In this document: piece after piece, positions 1-14,137 of the stretch
How the letters are laid out: each line of letters starts with the position of its first letter
Numbering within the stretch: position 1 is the stretch's first letter
DNA from: Phoenix dactylifera
Taxonomy: Eukaryota > Streptophyta > Magnoliopsida > Arecales > Arecaceae
DNA length: 64,000 nucleotides
Assembly (NCBI RefSeq): GCF_009389715.1
Contig: NC_052401.1
Span: forward strand, 2,034,843-2,098,842
Direction of reading: 5' to 3'
Made by a program: the position numbers and the translations under genes
Notes under the pieces: model-generated
Seen by the model: the letters and a program-made list of their open reading frames with translations, nothing else
Databases searched by the model: none
What the model was told of the DNA's origin: nothing

Positions 1-3000
1 AGGTGGTTCTCGTGGAGTTATCCACCGTTGCAAAAACCGGGGGATCTCTTGTTGTCCACTTGGGGTCAACGCATAGTAATCATGACGAGGAGTTACTACT
101 AAGTCGAACCTGTCAAGACATGATCTTGGATGTTGAATCTGTAACAACATAAAAGATGACATGAATTGGACATTCAAAAATAAAAGAAACTACCATCTTG
201 AAAAAAGCGATCATTAACCATCTGGATAGTTTGTATCAACTCATTATAATATAATTGACAAAAATTAGAGTGGAATGGTTTCATACAAGTATCATATGTG
301 AAAACAATGTTCATGCCTGTCACAAACCTGAATAAGAAAAACTTTTTCTGGTGCTAATCGTTTTATTGAACTGGCTAGCGAGACAGTATCCCGACCAGAA
401 GCAACCACTAACAGAGGGCCTTCCCTGGAAGAAAATTTTGGTGTCATTATTCAAGTCCATCATTTAGTAAAGAGAAGAATAGCAGAAAGCAAATCCTTCA
501 GCTAGCTTTGCAAAGGGGTATGTACATGCATTTAGAGTGATTCCTGGGAAGAAAAGCATCTTAACACATTAATAGCAGTTAACAAATTCATCAAGTAATC
601 AGAATGAGATTGTAGCAGATTAACACAGCATTTTTTTTTTTTTTGAGAAAAAGAAAAGGTGGTTCATGATAATAGCTCAGGCAGATAGCAATAGGCATAG
701 TTGTCAGACCCAGATCAGACATCACCCCAGCCAAGGGGTGGAGTTACCAGGTTGCCTGGTTGAAATGGTGGCTTATCAAAAGAGCCAACTGATCTCTGCA
801 ACATTCAAGACAATGGCGAACTGAGGCAAAATAGGCACAGCAGGTTGCACATTTCAGAAACAAGATGACCTCGAACTGCAGCAAATAAAAGGCCACTTAC
901 CACAAGAGGCATAGTTTTGAATTTAAGTTTGAAACCAGCAGCACTGCAAAAAGATCATCGAAAGCTTCCAAACCCATTAAAACACTAAAAAGGGGCATTA
1001 GACAAGAAAATTCAGGATTTCTATTGGAAAGACTGTTAAACATGTTGAAATTAGAATTATATCGATGCGAAATTTGAGTATTAAGTTAGCTTTCTAGAAT
1101 CTTTTTTTGTTATTTTGGTGTCAAAATTAGTTCCAAATGAAGCTAGGAGCCCAAAATCTAGAATTACAGGGATTCCAAAGGCCCTAGGATTGATTTAGCC
1201 AAATGAAGAGCCTTAGCAAAAAGGTTTGGCAAAGAAGACCATGCATAAAATCATGCACATACATGTTCTTGCAGAATAAATTGACCTTACAAACCATCTT
1301 CAATGACCTAGTCACCAAGCCCCGTTTCATTATTTTAGAGTCAATTAGTTGGATGTTCCTCACAATTCACTCCTATCAAAGTGCAATATATTCTATGTTC
1401 ATGAGCTTTTCAAATCCATCTTCATAACTTTAACCTTGTGCCATTTTAGATCTCTGGTGATTTTCTGACATTCCATGCAATTTAAGCCCCTCTGTGCACA
1501 AGTTAAAGTGTATATGAAGTACACCCTGGAGTGGCAGATTGGATATGTTCAAGAAGTGATGAAGCAGATCGAGATATATTAAAACTGTCAAATTTGGAAA
1601 GGAGCAACAACGTTGATATTCAAGCAGGCCAAAGAACCCTTTTTCAAAAGTAGAACCACTACCTTACAATCTTAAAAAAAAATTCCACAAAATTCCTGAT
1701 GAAATGATGTTCTAACATAACGTCCGAGCTTTCACATTCTATTTCCAGTTTTCAATTAATACGTATACAATGAGTGAAATTTCATCTGACATTCTATTAC
1801 CCACACAAGAGTCAAGATTTCAAATGATCACATTTCAAGTTTTCAATTAATACATATACTATTCATTTGTTTTCAGCTAAGCGATTCAGTTTTGTCCAAA
1901 ACAATGTAAGCCTCTGCCTGTCTCATTGGAATCTTAGTCAGTTTAAGCCAATAATTTAAACTAATCTCCAAACTTTTGGAAACATGCCAAATATAACGTT
2001 GACGTAGACATAAATAAAGCTTTATATGTGTCTCTCAGGTTTTCATAAGTTTACGGTGTACCAGATTACAAGCATCCATGTCATTTGTTGATTTTTCCTG
2101 CAATTAGTGGCAACTTTTTCAGAAAGTTAATCATTCTGTTGCAGTACAAAATGCTTGAGTCCTTGTGATTTATCAAACAATATTAAGTGAGACAAATAAG
2201 ATTTCCAGTTTTCTGTGGTTGATCACTTAGGCACTTCATAAAACTTTAAAGGATGCAATTTATTGAAGGTAGAAAAAAAGGTCCTTATACTTCATAGGAA
2301 TCATAGATAAAGGTCAGGGATAGAACATCACTTCTTCCCTATATATTACAAATTTCATGACTATGCCCCTCAACAACAAGCAACTGTATGTTAGGCCTTG
2401 ATATAACCGATATATGTTTGAATCTATTGACCTAGATAAGCTGTATATAGTGTCATCCGTAGCAAATAAGAAATCCAAATTTTGTAGGAATCCTAATGAA
2501 GACAATGAACTACTTCTCAACATTTTCTTAAGACATAATTTAAAGAAGAAATAGGTGCTTTAAAAGACACTTTAGACTAAGAAAAAAGAGTGTACATATT
2601 TTAAAAAAAAGAAGCAAGGGAACGATTACTTAATATTCAGAGTCAGGAAAACTCCTTACTTCTCAAAGGTTTCACGTGCCATAGCTGCAATCCTTTTGGC
2701 ATCAGCTTCTAAAACAGCTGCTAAGCCAACATTCCCACCATTTTGAGTGGAAAATGGCACCAATTTCTTTCCTTGGAGCGTCATCACAAATCTTGAATTG
2801 CCAAATATCTGTCTGATTACACTGTCTAGCATTTTGTGGAAAGAGACAGGAAGCCACCGAAGCCACTCATTAATTCCTCCTCTAGGTCTGGTAACACGCT
2901 GTAAATTTCATCCAGAATTAGAACATCATGATAACAGTAATACCACTACCAAAAAGAATGTTCAACACTAATCTTGCAGAAGTAATGGAAGAGGTGGAAA

Positions 3001-3859
3001 GGACATTGTAACAGTTGGACAAGGGACGGGAACAACATTTCACTACTAACTGTAGTCTTAACCCTCATTAGAATCTTGTCCTCATCTGCAGCAATCCATT
3101 TAACTGAATATGCAGGATGCATATCTGATCATGAACATCACACTCAGATAGTAAATTTGTTCATGAAAGAGCCTAGCAACATGTCTTGTTGGATTTACTG
3201 AAACCCATCCAACTGAAACAAAGGCGACACACAAAGATCCATGACATACGAATATCTTAATTTCATCCGAACCTCACAGCAAACATATTTTAATCACTTC
3301 GTGGACAGAGTATTAGATTTTTAGAATAAATATCAATTCAGAAAACTCTACCGAGCGAGGGGGTAATCAGACAAGTTCTATCCTTTTCTTAAAAAATAAA
3401 AAAGAAAGAGAGAAACGCACAAGGAAAATTTTCAGCTTTTCACTAATAAAGACAATTTCATTATCGACCAATGATGACTCGAAAACGCAATTCCAATCAA
3501 GAATCAAATATTATTCACATTATAGAATGTCATCATTTAAATCCAAACTCCAAACTACCGCACAAAACAGACCAAAATCTCAACTTTTCAACCCAACAAC
3601 ATGGATCTTGGTCGGAAAAACTAGATATATCAAATTAACACCGAATAACAGGAAGAGAAAGAGATGGAAAGTCTCTCACATATATAGTCTGCTTCTCGGA
3701 CAGGCCGAGCGCACGAACCAATCCAATACTCTGATTCTCCGAGCCAGCAAACCCGTTCCCGATCACAACCGCCCGTCTGATGACATTTACCCCGCCTTCG
3801 AAGATCTCCGGCATGCCGATGGAGCCGCTGGGCGGCTCCGGGAGCCTGATGGGCCTCAT
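1..3859 (-). CDS. ELM1: ELM1-type mitochondrial fission protein, 5' part (exons 1-4, partial)
   Basis: Plant ELM1 acts on the outside of mitochondria and is needed to bring the dynamin DRP3 to fission sites (family knowledge). Four exons can be read on the minus strand: 3859-3680 (starts MRPIRLPEPPSG, includes RRAVVIGNGFAGSENQ), 2898-2660 (RVTRPRGGINEWLRWLP ... NGGNVGLAAVLEADAK), 424-328 (EGPLLVVASGRDTVSLASS) and 138-1 (IQHPRSCLDRFDLVVTPRHD, then PRFLQRWITPREPP). Every junction has GT/AG and phases agree (0, 2, 0). The frame stays open at the window edge, so the C-terminal half lies outside. Exon 1 begins with the ATG that gives the family's usual N-terminus; a longer overlapping ORF in another frame is a shadow. 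Intron 2 is about 2.2 kb. Family call is firm; which paralogue it is cannot be said. Confidence 0.88.
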
Positions 3860-4735
3860 CAGGGATCAATCAAGAAACTATACACACCCTCTCCGATCGA
3901 ACAGCGAGCATAGACGCCCTCTTCTTGAATTCCCCGCAGAGATTTCGAATAGGTAAGGTGTACGAGATTCCGGGAGAGAGAAAGGCGGGATAAGGGTTAG
4001 GGTTTTCAGGGTTTCGTCGTGCGTTCCTCCGGGACTCTTTTCTCTTTTTAATTTAGGTGGTAAAAAGAAGCGGAGTTCGCTTCGAGATGGGATTCCTTTC
4101 CTTCCCGGCTTCCGGAGCCGGTTTCTTTATACGACTTTTATTTTAGTAGAAAAGTAAAAAAAAAAAAGAAAAGGCATACCTAATTACCTAGTAGGTTGGA
4201 GTTCATTTCCCTATTTAACTAGAGAACTGATGATGCGGTTATGAGACCTGGGACCTGTTTGGCATGGCTATTTTTATTTTGATGATACCGAGATATTTGG
4301 TAGCTGAGTTTATATAAAAAAAATATATATTATCTAATTTTCAGAAAAGTGAAAACTAAATTTCTATTTTTAAAAAACTAAAAATTAATTTTTTTATTCT
4401 CGCCACCACCCTAGTGTCCATTGAATTGGATAATTATTAATTTTTTAACAAAATTAAGTACCAAAAATTAACGGTCATAGCAAATACCATCTTAATTTTG
4501 ACCTCAAGGTGACGTGTTATATAAGTGAATTTCAAGATGGATGTTCCACATCGTATATCGAGTGCAATATATAAAAATTTGCATGTATTCTTGATATATC
4601 TGAGTCTATCATATATGGTAAATGGGCTTGAAGTCATGGAAGATTTAAACCATGCTTTCGAAACCTAGGTATCTAATAAAAATAGAAGTCAGCCAACTAT
4701 TCTGTCATACCATGTGATACACTTTTTTTTGCGCA
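3860..4735. other. Spacer: ELM1 5' flank, then AT-rich DNA
   Basis: The first 250 bp should hold the 5' UTR and promoter of the ELM1-like gene, with CT/GA-rich leader-like sequence. From about 4150 the DNA is AT-rich and I see no gene, RNA or clear repeat before the LINE remnant. Confidence 0.5.
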
Positions 4736-5426
4736 CAAAATAGGCTCTATATGAGGCAGGAGATTTTGGCAGCAAGATATGTGATCATGTATATTCTGGA
4801 GCTAGACAACTTATGGTGTGCCCTTCTAAGGGGCAAGTATGGTGTGTGCTCGGAGATGGATGATTTCTGGATGGGACGTCACAGTTCCTTCATTTGGAAG
4901 GAGATCTGTGCTCATGCCCTGATGGTCCTGCCAGCGATTAAATGGGCCATGAGGGATGGGCGGTCTATTGATATCCTCGGATATGCTTGGGTGACTGACT
5001 AGCCACTGGGTAGGATGCCGACGATGGTGGACTCGACGAGATTGGTCGGGTGCAGAGTTAGTGACTTGATCAATCCGGACGGGGGCAGATGGAATGAGGT
5101 AGTGATCTGAGACGTTTTCGGGAAGCAGTTGGTTGAGAGGGTTCTAGCTATTCCAATCCCTAGTGAGGCAAGGAGTGACAGGCGGCTATGGGCGTTGACA
5201 AGGCAGACAAGGGTGTTTACCAGGGGCTTGCAAGCGCTAATGGGCAGAGAGGCCACCCGGCAGATTGAGGGCGGTAGATATGGAGGATGTGGGTGCACCC
5301 TCAAGTAGCCTTATTTATTTGGAAGATTGCTTGGGGTTGCTTATCGACCCGGAAGTGCTGGCAAGCAGGGGTGTCAGGATTACTCCGATGTGTGAGGACT
5401 GTACGGACACAGAGGAGACTATTACC
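4736..5426 (+). mobile_element. Old LINE (L1-type) remnant, left part
   Basis: Translation at 4751-5002 (RQEILAARYVIMY, SSFIWKEICAHAL, DGRSIDILGYAWV) matches, segment by segment, the middle of the LINE polyprotein seen at the right end of this window (ALIARHAVRF, GSFMWREIGRYL, DGRSIDVTSEPWV). Similarity continues in several frames to 5426 with in-frame stops, so it is dead. At 5426 it is cut by the Athila insertion. Joining across the insertion restores a C-x2-C...H-x4-C zinc motif (MCEDCTDTEETIT plus HALLGCPW), which shows that both parts were one element. The left end is approximate. Confidence 0.8.
5422..5426. repeat. Target-site duplication of Athila, left copy (TTACC)
   Basis: The five bases before the TGATGAG start of the 5' LTR are repeated directly after the ACGAACA end of the 3' LTR at 17488-17492. 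Confidence 0.9.
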
Positions 5427-7346
5427 TGATGAGAGCACAAAAGTGCGACCTACATGTTACTAAAATTAGTGTTATTGTTAACCGATAATGATAAATTTAC
5501 TGGATTAATATTATATTTGGGTTTAACATAGATTAGTATAAATTAAGGATAAAATGCACATTGAGTACAAATTTGACTTCAAATCGGGCCCGAGTCGGGT
5601 TCGGATCCGAGTCGGGTTTGGGTCCGAATCAGGTCCATTTCTTTTGTGCTTTTGGAAAATAATTTTGGGCAAATCTAAATTGGCTATGTCATAACTATAA
5701 GGTGCTGGGTGACCCATGACTTGAAAGAATTGCACTTGACCTCCAGCCAGGATAGATGACCCGTCTACAAGCCAAATTTCATATCATACTATTTTTTTAT
5801 CTATATGACTAATTGGACAGAACTTGGTGTCTCCCAGCTCCCATCTTACGAGGGAAAGGAAAATCCAAGCCGCCCGCAGTGCATCACCGCCCTTCCCTTG
5901 CTCCCGATCCAAGCGCGCCTGTGATCCCGTGCAAAAGAAGGGGAGAAGAAGGAATTCACCAGCCCGCGTCCCCACCTCCCGGAATCCCATCGTCCACGGA
6001 TCACGCTTCATCATCAGTCCACCGTGCCAGCCACCGTGCCAACAAGCATCCCGTGATGCAAGCCGAGATACAGTGCCAGCAACGCCCGCGCGTCTCTTTC
6101 CTCCAGCCGATCCGCACTGGATCCCTTCCACGATCGACTCCTCCCCGTCGATCCTGCTCCCAAACCAGCAACCAAAGAAGGAAGTCCTTCCGCGTGCCAG
6201 CCACCGTGCCAGCAACGCCCGAAATCCCAGCATCCGAAGAAGGAAGCCCCAGCCGTGATCCAATCTCCGGCGATCTCGAACCGCATCTCACCGCTTCCCG
6301 AATCAGCATCCACCGCGTCCGTGTCAATCTCCTCCACGGATCACGCCAAGATCGCTCCTCCTCCGCCCAGCAGCCGTCCATGAAGCTTCCGCCCGTGATC
6401 ACCGCATCCAGCTTCTCCCAGCACCCGGATCACGCCAAGATCGACCTCCCCGCGTCCTCACCGCGTTTGCCATCTCCCTTCCGCATCAGGCGACCGTCCG
6501 CGGCTATAAGAAGAGAAGGAGGAAGAGAAAGGGGGGTGTGCTCAATTGGGGGTGTGCTCGATTGGGGGTTGAGGCCAAGAACCAGAGAAGGAGGGAGGTG
6601 TGTTCGTTGGGGGCCATCGGCTGGGAGGAGAGCTCGGTTTGGGTGGTGTCCGGCTGGTTCAAGAAGGAACAGGGGAGAGTTCGGTTTGGGGAAGAAGAGA
6701 GAAAGAAAAAAAAAAGAAGAAGAAGAGAAATGCTCTGTTTTCTCTTTTGAAAACAGAGCATGTTCTGTTTGTTTTTTTTTTTAGTTTTTTTTTTTTGTTT
6801 TATTAAGAGTTTTATTTTGAGAGCAAGTATTTTGGGGTTTTTAGTTTTATTCATGCTAAAGTTGTAATTTCTGTTACTTTTAATTTACGTTCTTCGAATT
6901 ATGCAATCTTTTAATTTTTCTTTGATGCAATATATTTAATTTTTTTTTATAAAATTTATGTTTCAGGCTTCAATCTCCCTAAGCATTGTTGTCATCCATT
7001 TTAATTTATGCAAAAACTCTTCTTTTCCATTAAATATATAAATGTTCTTTAAATCTAAGTATATGTCTTCTAGTTAATTTCAATTAAAAATTATTCTCCG
7101 GTAGACTAGATAATCCATCAATATCCTCAAAATAATGTTTTTCTTCTATCATTCAAAAATCGATTTTAAATCCGAGTGAACGTTTTAATTTTTATGCAAC
7201 TCCAATCGCCTCCCTGTGGATCGACCTCTTACAACCGCTATTCTTCGAGTAAAACAGGTAAGAGTAAAATTAAATTTAAACTTTGTTCGTCGGTTCTAAC
7301 AACGATCTGTCTAGCGTATTTTTAGTTAGACAGGAAAGGACGAACA
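5427..7346 (+). repeat. Athila 5' LTR (1920 bp)
   Basis: Starts TGATGAGAGCAC, ends GGACGAACA. A CTATAAGAAG sequence at about 6502 is a candidate TATA box and is kept in the other LTR. The GC-rich middle has repeated GTGCCAGCCACCGTGCCAGC-like words; the long ORFs seen there on both strands have no known domain and are taken as chance. Compared with the 3' LTR it has a short extra repeat near 6535 (GTGCTCAATTGGGG / GTGCTCGATTGGGG). Confidence 0.92.
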
Positions 7347-7352
7347 GAATTT

Positions 7353-7370
7353 TGGCGCCGTTGCCGGGGA
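7353..7370 (+). other. Athila primer-binding site
   Basis: TGGCGCCGTTGCCGGGGA lies 6 bp after the 5' LTR. It is complementary to a tRNA 3' end finishing in CCA; Athila and Tat elements are known to use tRNA-Asp with this kind of sequence. Confidence 0.85.
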
Positions 7371-8596
7371 GGCAAATCGAGAAGCAAGAACGATCACGAA
7401 GATCAAATTGGATTTTGGATGCCCGGAGTGAACGCACTCCGGTAGTAAGTTTTTATTTTTATTAATTTTTCTTATTTTGATTATTTTAGTAGTAATTTCG
7501 TAGTTATTAAATTCTAAAATTTGAAATTCGTAATTAAAGTTTTCTAAACAAAGAAAGTAAAAAAAAAATTTAAAAAAAAATTTAAAAAAAAAATCAAGAA
7601 TTCAAAAATTTAAATTCAAAATTTGAATTCTGTGATTCGAAATTTGAAATTTAAATTTAAAAAAAAGTAAAAAAAATTAATTAAATTCAAAAAAATATAT
7701 TATTTTTGCTAGTAATTGATAGGGTGCAATCCCCCGAGGTGATCATACCTCTATTGGGGCTCCTCACGGAGTAATCTCCAGAGCTTATTCAACGGGTATT
7801 CGGAGATTGACTGACGCATAAGGATTAGTTTTAGTTTACATTCAAGTTATTCCTATATAAAAATTAAAAAAAAACAACATAAATTAAAAGAAAAATAAAA
7901 AAAATAAAAAAAAATTTGCTTGCTCATTTAATCAGTACAACCTAATGACATTGCATAAACTTTAAAAAAATATTGATTATTTGCTGCATTTAGTATTAAG
8001 CATTTGCATAAAGTAATTAAGGGCAAAACCCATTAAAAAGATAAGGTCGGAAAGTCATTACCTGTCCTTAGCCCAAAAATCACCACCTTGCATACTTATC
8101 CTAAGCCAAATTAAATTAAAATCAAATTAGACGTTGGCCTTAGGGTTTTCGAGCTCAATTAGGCTCTTGGAAAGAAGCGGCTGAAAGCCACTCCAGTGAG
8201 GATTTAGTAATTGGTGATGTCTAGGAAAGTTTTACAATAGTGAGAACTGTTACGGGTATTGTGGTATCGGTGTATCTCTTCTGGCACCACTGCACACCCC
8301 GGGACTTTCCTGGTCACTGGTTACTGGATCACTTAACTGGTAAGCTCAAGCATAATCTGAAAGGGAGATTAGGAGCTGTCTAATCTAGAGAGAATTTCAG
8401 GAACTTTTTTAACCTGATAAGTCTCTATGCAACTAGATTTAAGAAGCTACTAAACCTCACTTAGCTCTAAAATTAATAGGGTCAAATTATTGTGTGGTGT
8501 TGATTGTGGTCATCTTGGTCTAGCCCTTCTTCTTATCTTTTAGAATTTCGTTTATAAAAAAAAAAAATTTGAGTCTAATTAAGTTGTGGAAAATGT
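7371..8596 (+). other. Athila untranslated leader
   Basis: About 1.2 kb, AT-rich with A-runs and many stops. No ORF of note. It likely holds packaging signals, but none can be pointed out. Confidence 0.6.
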
Positions 8597-11500
8597 ATGC
8601 ATGGTAGAAGGTCATTAAGGGATAAGTTAACCCCATTTGATCCTGAGATTGACAGAACTTTTCATCATAACCTGCGAACTGTAAACCAACCGTCGATCTC
8701 TACAATGGGTGAACATATTAGAACCCTGAATGAATTATTCGCTCCTGCATCCGCTAGTCCACCTACATGTATAGTATTGCCAATAAATAATGCAGCCCAA
8801 TTTGAAATTCGGGCTGCAACAATAAACATGTTACCCAAGTTTCATGGGTTCGAGAGTGAACAACCCTATATTCATCTAAACAAGTTTTTGACAATCTGTC
8901 AAACGTTTAGAAATCAAAATTTAGATGAAGAGGGTATTAAATTAAGGTTATTTTCCAGGACTTTAGAGGATCGTGCTGCTGCATGGCTGTATTCCCTAGC
9001 TTCAAATTCCATCACATCTTGGGAACAACTATCTAGGAAGTTCATGGCTAAGTTCTATCCCATGGTAAAAACTGAAAAAATTAAGGATGCCATCAGAACT
9101 TTTAGAGGAAAATCTGAGGAGGAATTTTCCCAACTTTGGAAAAGATTCCATGATCTGTTAGTCAAGTGCCCGCACCATGGGCTTGATAAGGCTGATCTAG
9201 TCCACTTCTTTTATAAAGGACTAACTCCGGCACATAGAAACATGATCAAGTCCATGCACAAAGGTAGGTTTATGGACCAAACCCCGGATCAAGCCTATGA
9301 ATTTCTTGTTGACTTAGCCGAGAACGCCCAAAATTGGAGTAGCTATGGTGAGGAAGTAAATAGAGATGAGTTCGGGTCTAGAAAACCAGGTAATTATGAA
9401 ATAAAAGCAGACCCAGAACTCAAAAATGTCATGTCCAATCTGGTGACTGGAATGAACAACTTAAGCAAAAAGTTTGATGCTCTCACTGTTTCCACTAGCT
9501 CGAGTTCATATAAAGAGTTAAATTCCATCATGAAAGTGGATCACGAATCACATAGTTTATGTATCTTGTGTAATAGTTCTGAGCATCTAGTGGAGTGTTG
9601 TCCTAGTTTACTCAACATTAAGGCTGAGCAGGCAAATGCTCTATATTCATATAGTGCCTTCAAGAAGCCCACTCCCAATTCATTTAGCCCAGTCTACCAC
9701 CCTGATAATAGGTTCCACCCAAATTTCTCATACAAGCAAAATGAACCTATTCAGCATCAAGGTGGTCCACCAGGTTTTCAAAAGAATTTTTCCAGGATAG
9801 GTCCATCACAAATAAACCAATCATTGGCTCCACCTATTCCTACCTATAGTGCCCCTATCCCTCAGCAAACTACATCATTAGAAGCCATGATGGCTAACAT
9901 GATGAAGCAGCAACAAGACTTCATCCAACAACAACAACAGACCAACATGGCTCAAACCCAGACTAACCAATTCCATGCGCAAGCGATTGCAAAACTTGAG
10001 GTTAGTCTGAGCCAAATAGCCAACTCTCTAGGGGATAGGAAGAAAGGTGAATTGCCCAGTCAGCCAGTGCCTAACCCTAGTAGGCAACAGAATCAAGGGC
10101 CGAGAGGCCAGTTTCATATTGATTCTAATGGAAACCCTAACCATGAAGTCCAGGCAATTACCACTTTACGATCTGGCAAGCAAGTGGACAACAAAGTCCA
10201 ACTTCCTGTGCAAGAAAAAGAAGAAAAACATGAACCAAACCCCACCCAGAAAAAGGCACAAGAACAGGGAACACAAGGAATAGAGGAGAAACCAATAGAG
10301 ACTTACACACCTAAGGCTCCCTTTCCTAGTAGACTACAAGATTTAAAGAAAAAATCTCAGTACGATGAAATCATGGAAGTCTTTAAAAATGTTCAAATAA
10401 ATTTACCCTTCCTAGATGCCATCAGACAGATCCCCTCCTATACAAAATTCTTAAAAGACTTAACCACGGTGAAAAGAAGAACCAGTATTCCTAGGCAAGC
10501 TGTGATGGCTGCACTAGCCTCATCTCTTATTCAACAGCAGATTGCCCCAAAATACAAGGACCCTGGTTGCCCTACTGTTGAAATTAAAATAGGAGAAACC
10601 ATCATTCGGAGAGCCCTATTAGACTTAGGAGCAAGTGTGAACCTATTACTCTATTCTGTCTACACCGAACTAGGTTTGGGGGAATTAAAACCCACAAACA
10701 TCACTTTGTCATTAGCAAATAGGACTGTGAAGTATCCTAAGGGAATTGTAGAGGATGTAATTGTAAAGGTAAATGAGTTTTACTACCCTATGGATTTTGT
10801 AGTCCTCGAAACTGAACCAGTGAAAAACCCAAGAAGTCACATCCCGGTAATCCTTGGTAGACCATTTTTGGCCACTTCAAATGCTGTGATCAGTTGCCGA
10901 AATGGGATAATGACCTTAGCATTTGGAAACTTGACCGTCCAACTCAATGTCTTTCACAGTAGTAATCAACCATCTGAGATGGACGATTTAGAAGAAATTC
11001 ACATAATTGAAAACATAATCAGCAAGTCCTTCGAGGAGTCAAGTTATTCTGATCCACTAGAAAGATGTTTGGCCCAATTCAGTCAAGATTGTGAGGAAGA
11101 AGAGTCGAATCAGGAGGTTAATGCATTACTAGATTCCATTCCTGTAATGGATACTAGCAGATGGGCGACTAAATTTGAATCATTACCTATACCTGAATCC
11201 CAGCTAGTACCTTCAAGTGTCAAACCTCCCCAGCTTGAACTTAAAGATCTGCCTGAAAACCTAAAATATGCATTTCTAGGGGACAACAACACCTTACCTG
11301 TTATTATTGCATCAAATTTAACTGAAGAACAGGAAGAGAAGTTAAATATCCTTCAGAAAAATCAAGAAGCGATCAGCTGGTCTATAGCTGATATTAAGGG
11401 GATTAGCCCTTCTGTGGTCCAACATAAAATTCATCTAGAAGAGGATGCAAAAACCTCTAGAGAACCACAAAGGCGACTTAACCCAGTCATGAAAGATGTA

Positions 11501-14137
11501 GTTCTAGCTGAAATCATTAAACTCTTAGATGCAGGGATTATATACCCTATTTCTGATAGCCAGTGGGTGAGCCCAGTTCAAGTTGTACCCAAGAAATCTG
11601 GAATTACTGTGATCAAGAATGACCAAAATGAGTTAGTCCCAACTCGAATCCAAACTGGATGGCGAGTGTGCATCGACTACAGAAAGCTGAACGCCATGAC
11701 TAGGAAAGACCACTTCCCACTACCCTTCATTGACCAAATGTTAGAACGTCTAGCTGGCCACTCTCATTACTGTTTTCTTGATGGTTATTCTGGATATAAC
11801 CAAGTTCCAATTGCACGTGAGGATCAAGAGAAAACCACATTCACCTGTCCTTATGGCACTTTTGCCTATCGTCGCATGCCTTTTGGGTTATGCAATGCAC
11901 CGGCTACATTCCAACGGTGTATGATGAGCATTTTCTCCGACATGGTGGAGAAATTTTTAGAAGTTTTTATGGATGACTTTTCTGTATTCGGATCTAATTT
12001 TAATGAATGTCTCCATCACTTGACCCTTGTTGTAGAACGATGTAAAGAGAAAAATTTAGTTCTTAACTGGGAAAAATGTCATTTTATGGTCCAATCAGGT
12101 ATTGTTTTGGGACACATTGTGTCACAAAGGGGAATCGAGGTGGATAAAGCCAAAGTAGAATTAATTGCCAAGTTACCACCTCCCAAAACTGTTAGGAAAG
12201 TCAGATCCTTTTTAGGGCATGCGGGTTTTTACCGCCGCTTTATCAAGGATTTCAGTAAATTGTCGAAACCCTTATGCGATTTGTTGGCGAAAGATGCTAC
12301 TTTTAATTTTTCGCCAATTTGTATAACTGCTTTCGAAAGACTAAAGTCTGAACTAACTTCAGCACCCATCATAAGGAGTCCTGATTGGAGTCGTCCTTTT
12401 GAAATCATGTGTGATGCATCCGATTATGTCATAGGTGCTGTCTTAGGTCAGCGAGTAGAGAAGCTTCCCCATGTGATTCATTATGCGAGCAAAACTCTGA
12501 ATGACGCCCAACTTAACTATTCTACCACTGAAAAAGAATTGTTGGCAGTGGTTTTTGCCCTAGATAAATTTCATCCCTACCTGATAGAATCTAAGGTTCT
12601 TGTTTATTCCGATCATGCCACCCTTAAGTACCTTCTCACAAAGAAGGATGCTAAGACAAGGCTCATTCGTTGGATCCTATTGCTCCAGAAATTTGATCTC
12701 GAAATTCGAGATAAAAAGGGATCTGAAAATGTCGTAGCTGACCACTTGTCCAGATTAATTGTTGAATCATCTGGAGAATCCATGCCTGTGTCCGAGACCT
12801 TCCCTGATGAACAATTAATGATGATTTCCCATACCAATGTTCCATGGTATGCTGATGTAGTCAACTACCTTGTTACTGAACAAATGCCCAGCTCTTGGAC
12901 CAAACAAGAGAAATTTCGCTTCCTAGCTCGTGTAAAATGGTATTTTTGGGATGAACCATACCTGTTCAAATACTGTCCTGATCAAATCATCAGACGATGC
13001 ATCCCTGAACACGATCAAAGGAATGTCCTTTCCTTTTGTCATGACCACGCTTGTGGTGGTCATTTCAGTGGTAAAAAGACGGCTGCAAAGGTTTTGCAGT
13101 GCGGATTCTATTGGCCCACACTATTTCATGACTCACACGAGTATTGCAAAGCATGTGACCGATGTCAAAGACTAGGAAAAATTTCAAGAAAAAATGAGAT
13201 GCCCCTAAACCCAATCTTAATTATAGAAATCTTTGATGTTTGGGGTATTGATTTTATGGGTCCTTTTTCTATGTCATTTGGGCACCAGTACATACTCCTA
13301 GCTGTTGACTATATACCTAAGTGGATTGAGGCTATCGCATGTAAGACCAATGATCACAAAGTAGTGATCAAGTTTCTTAAGGAGTCTGTCTTCGCTCGCT
13401 TTGGCACCCCTCGTGCTATCATTAGTGATGGGGGGAAACATTTTTGCAATAGAATTTTTAAAGCCCTTGCTAGGAAGTACAACATCACCCATAAGGTCGG
13501 TACACCATATCATCCACAAACGAGTGGACAAGTTGAGATTTCCAACAGAGAAATCAAGACCATCCTTGAGAAAACTGTCAATCCATCTCGAAAGGATTGG
13601 TCCCTTAGGTTAACAGATGCATTGTGGGCATATCGTACGGCCTACAAAACACCAATTGGAATGTCCCCATACAGGATTGTCTATGGCAAGGCTTGCCATT
13701 TACCTGTCGAGTTAGAACACAAGGCCTATTGGGCAATCAAACGCTTAAATTTCGATCTCGACAAGGCGGGAGAACATAGAAAGCTTCAGCTCGACGAGCT
13801 TGAAGAAATTAGGAACGATGCTTACGAGTGTGTTAAGAAGTACAAGGATCGCATGAAAGTCATGCATGATAAAATGATTACTCGTAAAGAGTTTTACCAA
13901 GGACAAAAAGTTCTCTTATATGATTCTCGATTACATCTATTCCCTGGAAAACTTAAATCTCGCTGGACTGGCCCATACACAGTAGAGAAAGTACACCCGC
14001 ATGGTGCAGTAGTAATATGCAACATCAAGGATGGTAGGACCTTTCAAGTCAATGGACATCGTTTAAAACCATACCTTGAGTATCTAAGTCCAGAAGTTGA
14101 GGAGACACTTCTGACCGACCCTATCTATTATGAGTAA
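8597..14137 (+). CDS. Athila gag-pol polyprotein, intact (1846 aa)
   Basis: One ORF carries all retrotransposon enzymes in Ty3/gypsy order. Gag has a capsid-like region (about 70-240), a Gln-rich stretch, and one zinc knuckle, C-x2-C-x4-H-x4-C ([14 protein letters not shown]). Protease: [12 protein letters not shown], with the Athila-type DLG in place of DSG/DTG. Reverse transcriptase: [14 protein letters not shown], then [10 protein letters not shown] with the two catalytic Asp. RNase H follows ([13 protein letters not shown] ... [14 protein letters not shown] ... YSDHATL). Integrase has an HHCC finger (HDHACGGHF ... CKACDRC) and a DDE core ([17 protein letters not shown], then a Glu about 35 residues on). 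The reading frame has no break. An inner ATG at 8705 ([14 protein letters not shown]) is also a possible start. There is no frameshift or stop between gag and pol. Confidence 0.95.
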   Translation: MHGRRSLRDKLTPFDPEIDRTFHHNLRTVNQPSISTMGEHIRTLNELFAPASASPPTCIVLPINNAAQFEIRAATINMLPKFHGFESEQPYIHLNKFLTICQTFRNQNLDEEGIKLRLFSRTLEDRAAAWLYSLASNSITSWEQLSRKFMAKFYPMVKTEKIKDAIRTFRGKSEEEFSQLWKRFHDLLVKCPHHGLDKADLVHFFYKGLTPAHRNMIKSMHKGRFMDQTPDQAYEFLVDLAENAQNWSSYGEEVNRDEFGSRKPGNYEIKADPELKNVMSNLVTGMNNLSKKFDALTVSTSSSSYKELNSIMKVDHESHSLCILCNSSEHLVECCPSLLNIKAEQANALYSYSAFKKPTPNSFSPVYHPDNRFHPNFSYKQNEPIQHQGGPPGFQKNFSRIGPSQINQSLAPPIPTYSAPIPQQTTSLEAMMANMMKQQQDFIQQQQQTNMAQTQTNQFHAQAIAKLEVSLSQIANSLGDRKKGELPSQPVPNPSRQQNQGPRGQFHIDSNGNPNHEVQAITTLRSGKQVDNKVQLPVQEKEEKHEPNPTQKKAQEQGTQGIEEKPIETYTPKAPFPSRLQDLKKKSQYDEIMEVFKNVQINLPFLDAIRQIPSYTKFLKDLTTVKRRTSIPRQAVMAALASSLIQQQIAPKYKDPGCPTVEIKIGETIIRRALLDLGASVNLLLYSVYTELGLGELKPTNITLSLANRTVKYPKGIVEDVIVKVNEFYYPMDFVVLETEPVKNPRSHIPVILGRPFLATSNAVISCRNGIMTLAFGNLTVQLNVFHSSNQPSEMDDLEEIHIIENIISKSFEESSYSDPLERCLAQFSQDCEEEESNQEVNALLDSIPVMDTSRWATKFESLPIPESQLVPSSVKPPQLELKDLPENLKYAFLGDNNTLPVIIASNLTEEQEEKLNILQKNQEAISWSIADIKGISPSVVQHKIHLEEDAKTSREPQRRLNPVMKDVVLAEIIKLLDAGIIYPISDSQWVSPVQVVPKKSGITVIKNDQNELVPTRIQTGWRVCIDYRKLNAMTRKDHFPLPFIDQMLERLAGHSHYCFLDGYSGYNQVPIAREDQEKTTFTCPYGTFAYRRMPFGLCNAPATFQRCMMSIFSDMVEKFLEVFMDDFSVFGSNFNECLHHLTLVVERCKEKNLVLNWEKCHFMVQSGIVLGHIVSQRGIEVDKAKVELIAKLPPPKTVRKVRSFLGHAGFYRRFIKDFSKLSKPLCDLLAKDATFNFSPICITAFERLKSELTSAPIIRSPDWSRPFEIMCDASDYVIGAVLGQRVEKLPHVIHYASKTLNDAQLNYSTTEKELLAVVFALDKFHPYLIESKVLVYSDHATLKYLLTKKDAKTRLIRWILLLQKFDLEIRDKKGSENVVADHLSRLIVESSGESMPVSETFPDEQLMMISHTNVPWYADVVNYLVTEQMPSSWTKQEKFRFLARVKWYFWDEPYLFKYCPDQIIRRCIPEHDQRNVLSFCHDHACGGHFSGKKTAAKVLQCGFYWPTLFHDSHEYCKACDRCQRLGKISRKNEMPLNPILIIEIFDVWGIDFMGPFSMSFGHQYILLAVDYIPKWIEAIACKTNDHKVVIKFLKESVFARFGTPRAIISDGGKHFCNRIFKALARKYNITHKVGTPYHPQTSGQVEISNREIKTILEKTVNPSRKDWSLRLTDALWAYRTAYKTPIGMSPYRIVYGKACHLPVELEHKAYWAIKRLNFDLDKAGEHRKLQLDELEEIRNDAYECVKKYKDRMKVMHDKMITRKEFYQGQKVLLYDSRLHLFPGKLKSRWTGPYTVEKVHPHGAVVICNIKDGRTFQVNGHRLKPYLEYLSPEVEETLLTDPIYYE

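Noticed and set aside
4751-5002. 83-aa ORF as a host gene
   Set aside because: Matches LINE polyprotein and is followed by stops in the same element.
5813-6784. 323-aa ORF and its antisense partners in the Athila LTR (also 15977-16561)
   Set aside because: GC-rich LTR with simple repeated words; both strands are open, no known domain, and the ORF differs in length between the two LTRs.
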